Assembly: GCA_034096865.1 (NCBI GenBank)
Contig: JAWQFJ010000531.1
Coordinates: forward strand, 77,501 to 141,500
Reading direction: 5' to 3'
DNA: 64,000 nt
Origin: Theodoxus fluviatilis
Lineage: Eukaryota; Mollusca; Gastropoda; Cycloneritida; Neritidae
Below the pieces are notes generated by a model. The model worked only from the letters and a program-made list of their open reading frames with translations. It ran no database searches and had not been told where the DNA came from. Position 1 is the stretch's first letter; each line of letters begins with the position of its first letter. Position numbers and translations under genes: made by a program. Below, piece by piece: positions 63,346-64,000 of the stretch.

Positions 63346-64000
63346 TTTCGAGTGGAGTGAAATTCTGAACTTAATTTCTTTTCTCATACATTTGATACAA
63401 GAAGTTAAAGTGCTCATGAATAAGTCAAGTGAATTTTCTACAGATTCTTGTAAAATACATGTCGCTGTTTCCATTTGGTTAACAAACTCCTTGTCTAACA
63501 TTTTTCTCGTAAATTCCTCCACTTTGGAGGGGTCCCAATGTATTTTTTTCAAAATACCAGCTTTGACCTTTTCGTTGATTATTAATTTTTTGCCCGAAGG
63601 ATATTTCTAACGGCATATGGTCCGACTCTATACGATTGGCAACCTTTAAATCTAATTTTTTATTGTGAACTATCAGTAGAAACAAAGCAATAATCTATCA
63701 CACTTTCTCCGTGAGGTAAAATGTAAGTATTACGTCCCTCTTGATCGCTGTTTGTGCATCCATTCAGAATGCTGAGATGATAAACTCTACACAATTCCTT
63801 TAAGATAGTTTCAAACTTATTCACTGTTTGGTCTTCTAATTTTCTGGGGTACTTAAAGTCATGACATATACATTCTGCAGTATTGGTATCTTCGAGACCA
63901 TCGTCTTCCTCAGGATCATTATGCAGCTACTATTGACTCAACCTGGCATTCACATCTCCGCACACTACGATAATCGAGTCTGGGAAACGTTCTTCCAGCT
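63283..64000 (-). pseudogene. Second LINE, broken APE endonuclease
   Basis: In several frames: SIIVVCGDVNARLSQ followed by two stops near the window edge, EGRNTYILPHGESVIDYCF, then RIESDHMPLEISFGQ (the SDH catalytic motif) and KVEEFTRKML. At least three disabling changes are visible. The N-terminal part lies beyond 64000. Confidence 0.8.

Larger units (their letters stand above)
61247..64000 (-). mobile_element. Second LINE (endonuclease-RT), runs off the window
   Basis: A minus-strand non-LTR element with, in element order, a broken APE endonuclease, a linker, an RT and a 3' UTR ending in GTTCA repeats (61247-61275) next to a GA array. It is unrelated to the 4-kb LINE: no RNase H, a FADD catalytic motif and a different tail. 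The clade is probably CR1/L2- or RTE-related but is not assigned. The 5' end is outside the window. Confidence 0.85.

Overview
The window looks like nuclear DNA of an invertebrate animal, most likely a marine lophotrochozoan such as a mollusc. The basis is indirect: sparse coding sequence split by introns, very abundant CT, TG, GATG, TGAA and ATC microsatellites, relics of several non-LTR retrotransposon (LINE) families, and a nuclear copy of mitochondrial DNA that reads only with the invertebrate mitochondrial code. Nothing looks prokaryotic. Most long open frames are artefacts of simple repeats.

Host gene. One gene can be assembled on the plus strand from four phase-compatible coding exons: 18432-18671, 20901-21120, 46509-46640 and 50327-50403. 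They total 669 nt and would encode 222 residues, with a ParB/sulfiredoxin-like segment and a highly acidic C-terminus. A GC/CpG-rich block at about 12560-12989, with a CCAAT box, a perfect CRE, a G-quadruplex motif and a consensus splice donor, is its likely promoter and non-coding first exon. An AATAAA at 50574 is the likely poly(A) signal. The second coding intron is about 25 kb and has collected much of the mobile DNA.

Mobile DNA. (i) A 4.0-kb I/Nimb-like LINE lies on the minus strand at 28607-32642. It has APE endonuclease, reverse transcriptase (RT) and RNase H domains, a GAA-repeat tail, a 9-bp target duplication and several disabling changes. (ii) A second, unrelated LINE on the minus strand runs from 61247 off the right edge. 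(iii) There is an RTE-like C-terminal relic at 49055-49718 and a LINE 3' fragment at 2000-2386. (iv) At least ten copies of a short repeat of about 180 bp are scattered from 10.1 to 55.8 kb, most with a GAT-rich microsatellite at the 5' border. (v) One copy is interrupted by a 490-bp MITE-like element with 20-bp perfect terminal inverted repeats. (vi) A fold-back of two 109-bp arms is centred on an NNN gap at 36342-36344. (vii) An element of about 360 bp carries CCTCCNCCAAGG-type ends at 59157-59516. A nuclear mitochondrial insertion (nad5 3' end plus trnF) lies at about 59830-60400.

Layout. 1-12.5 kb is intergenic, with microsatellites and repeats. 12.5-50.6 kb is the gene with its introns. 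50.6-59 kb is intergenic, with a minisatellite, microsatellites and the MITE. 59-64 kb holds the dispersed element, the mitochondrial insertion and the edge LINE. All family assignments are by eye.
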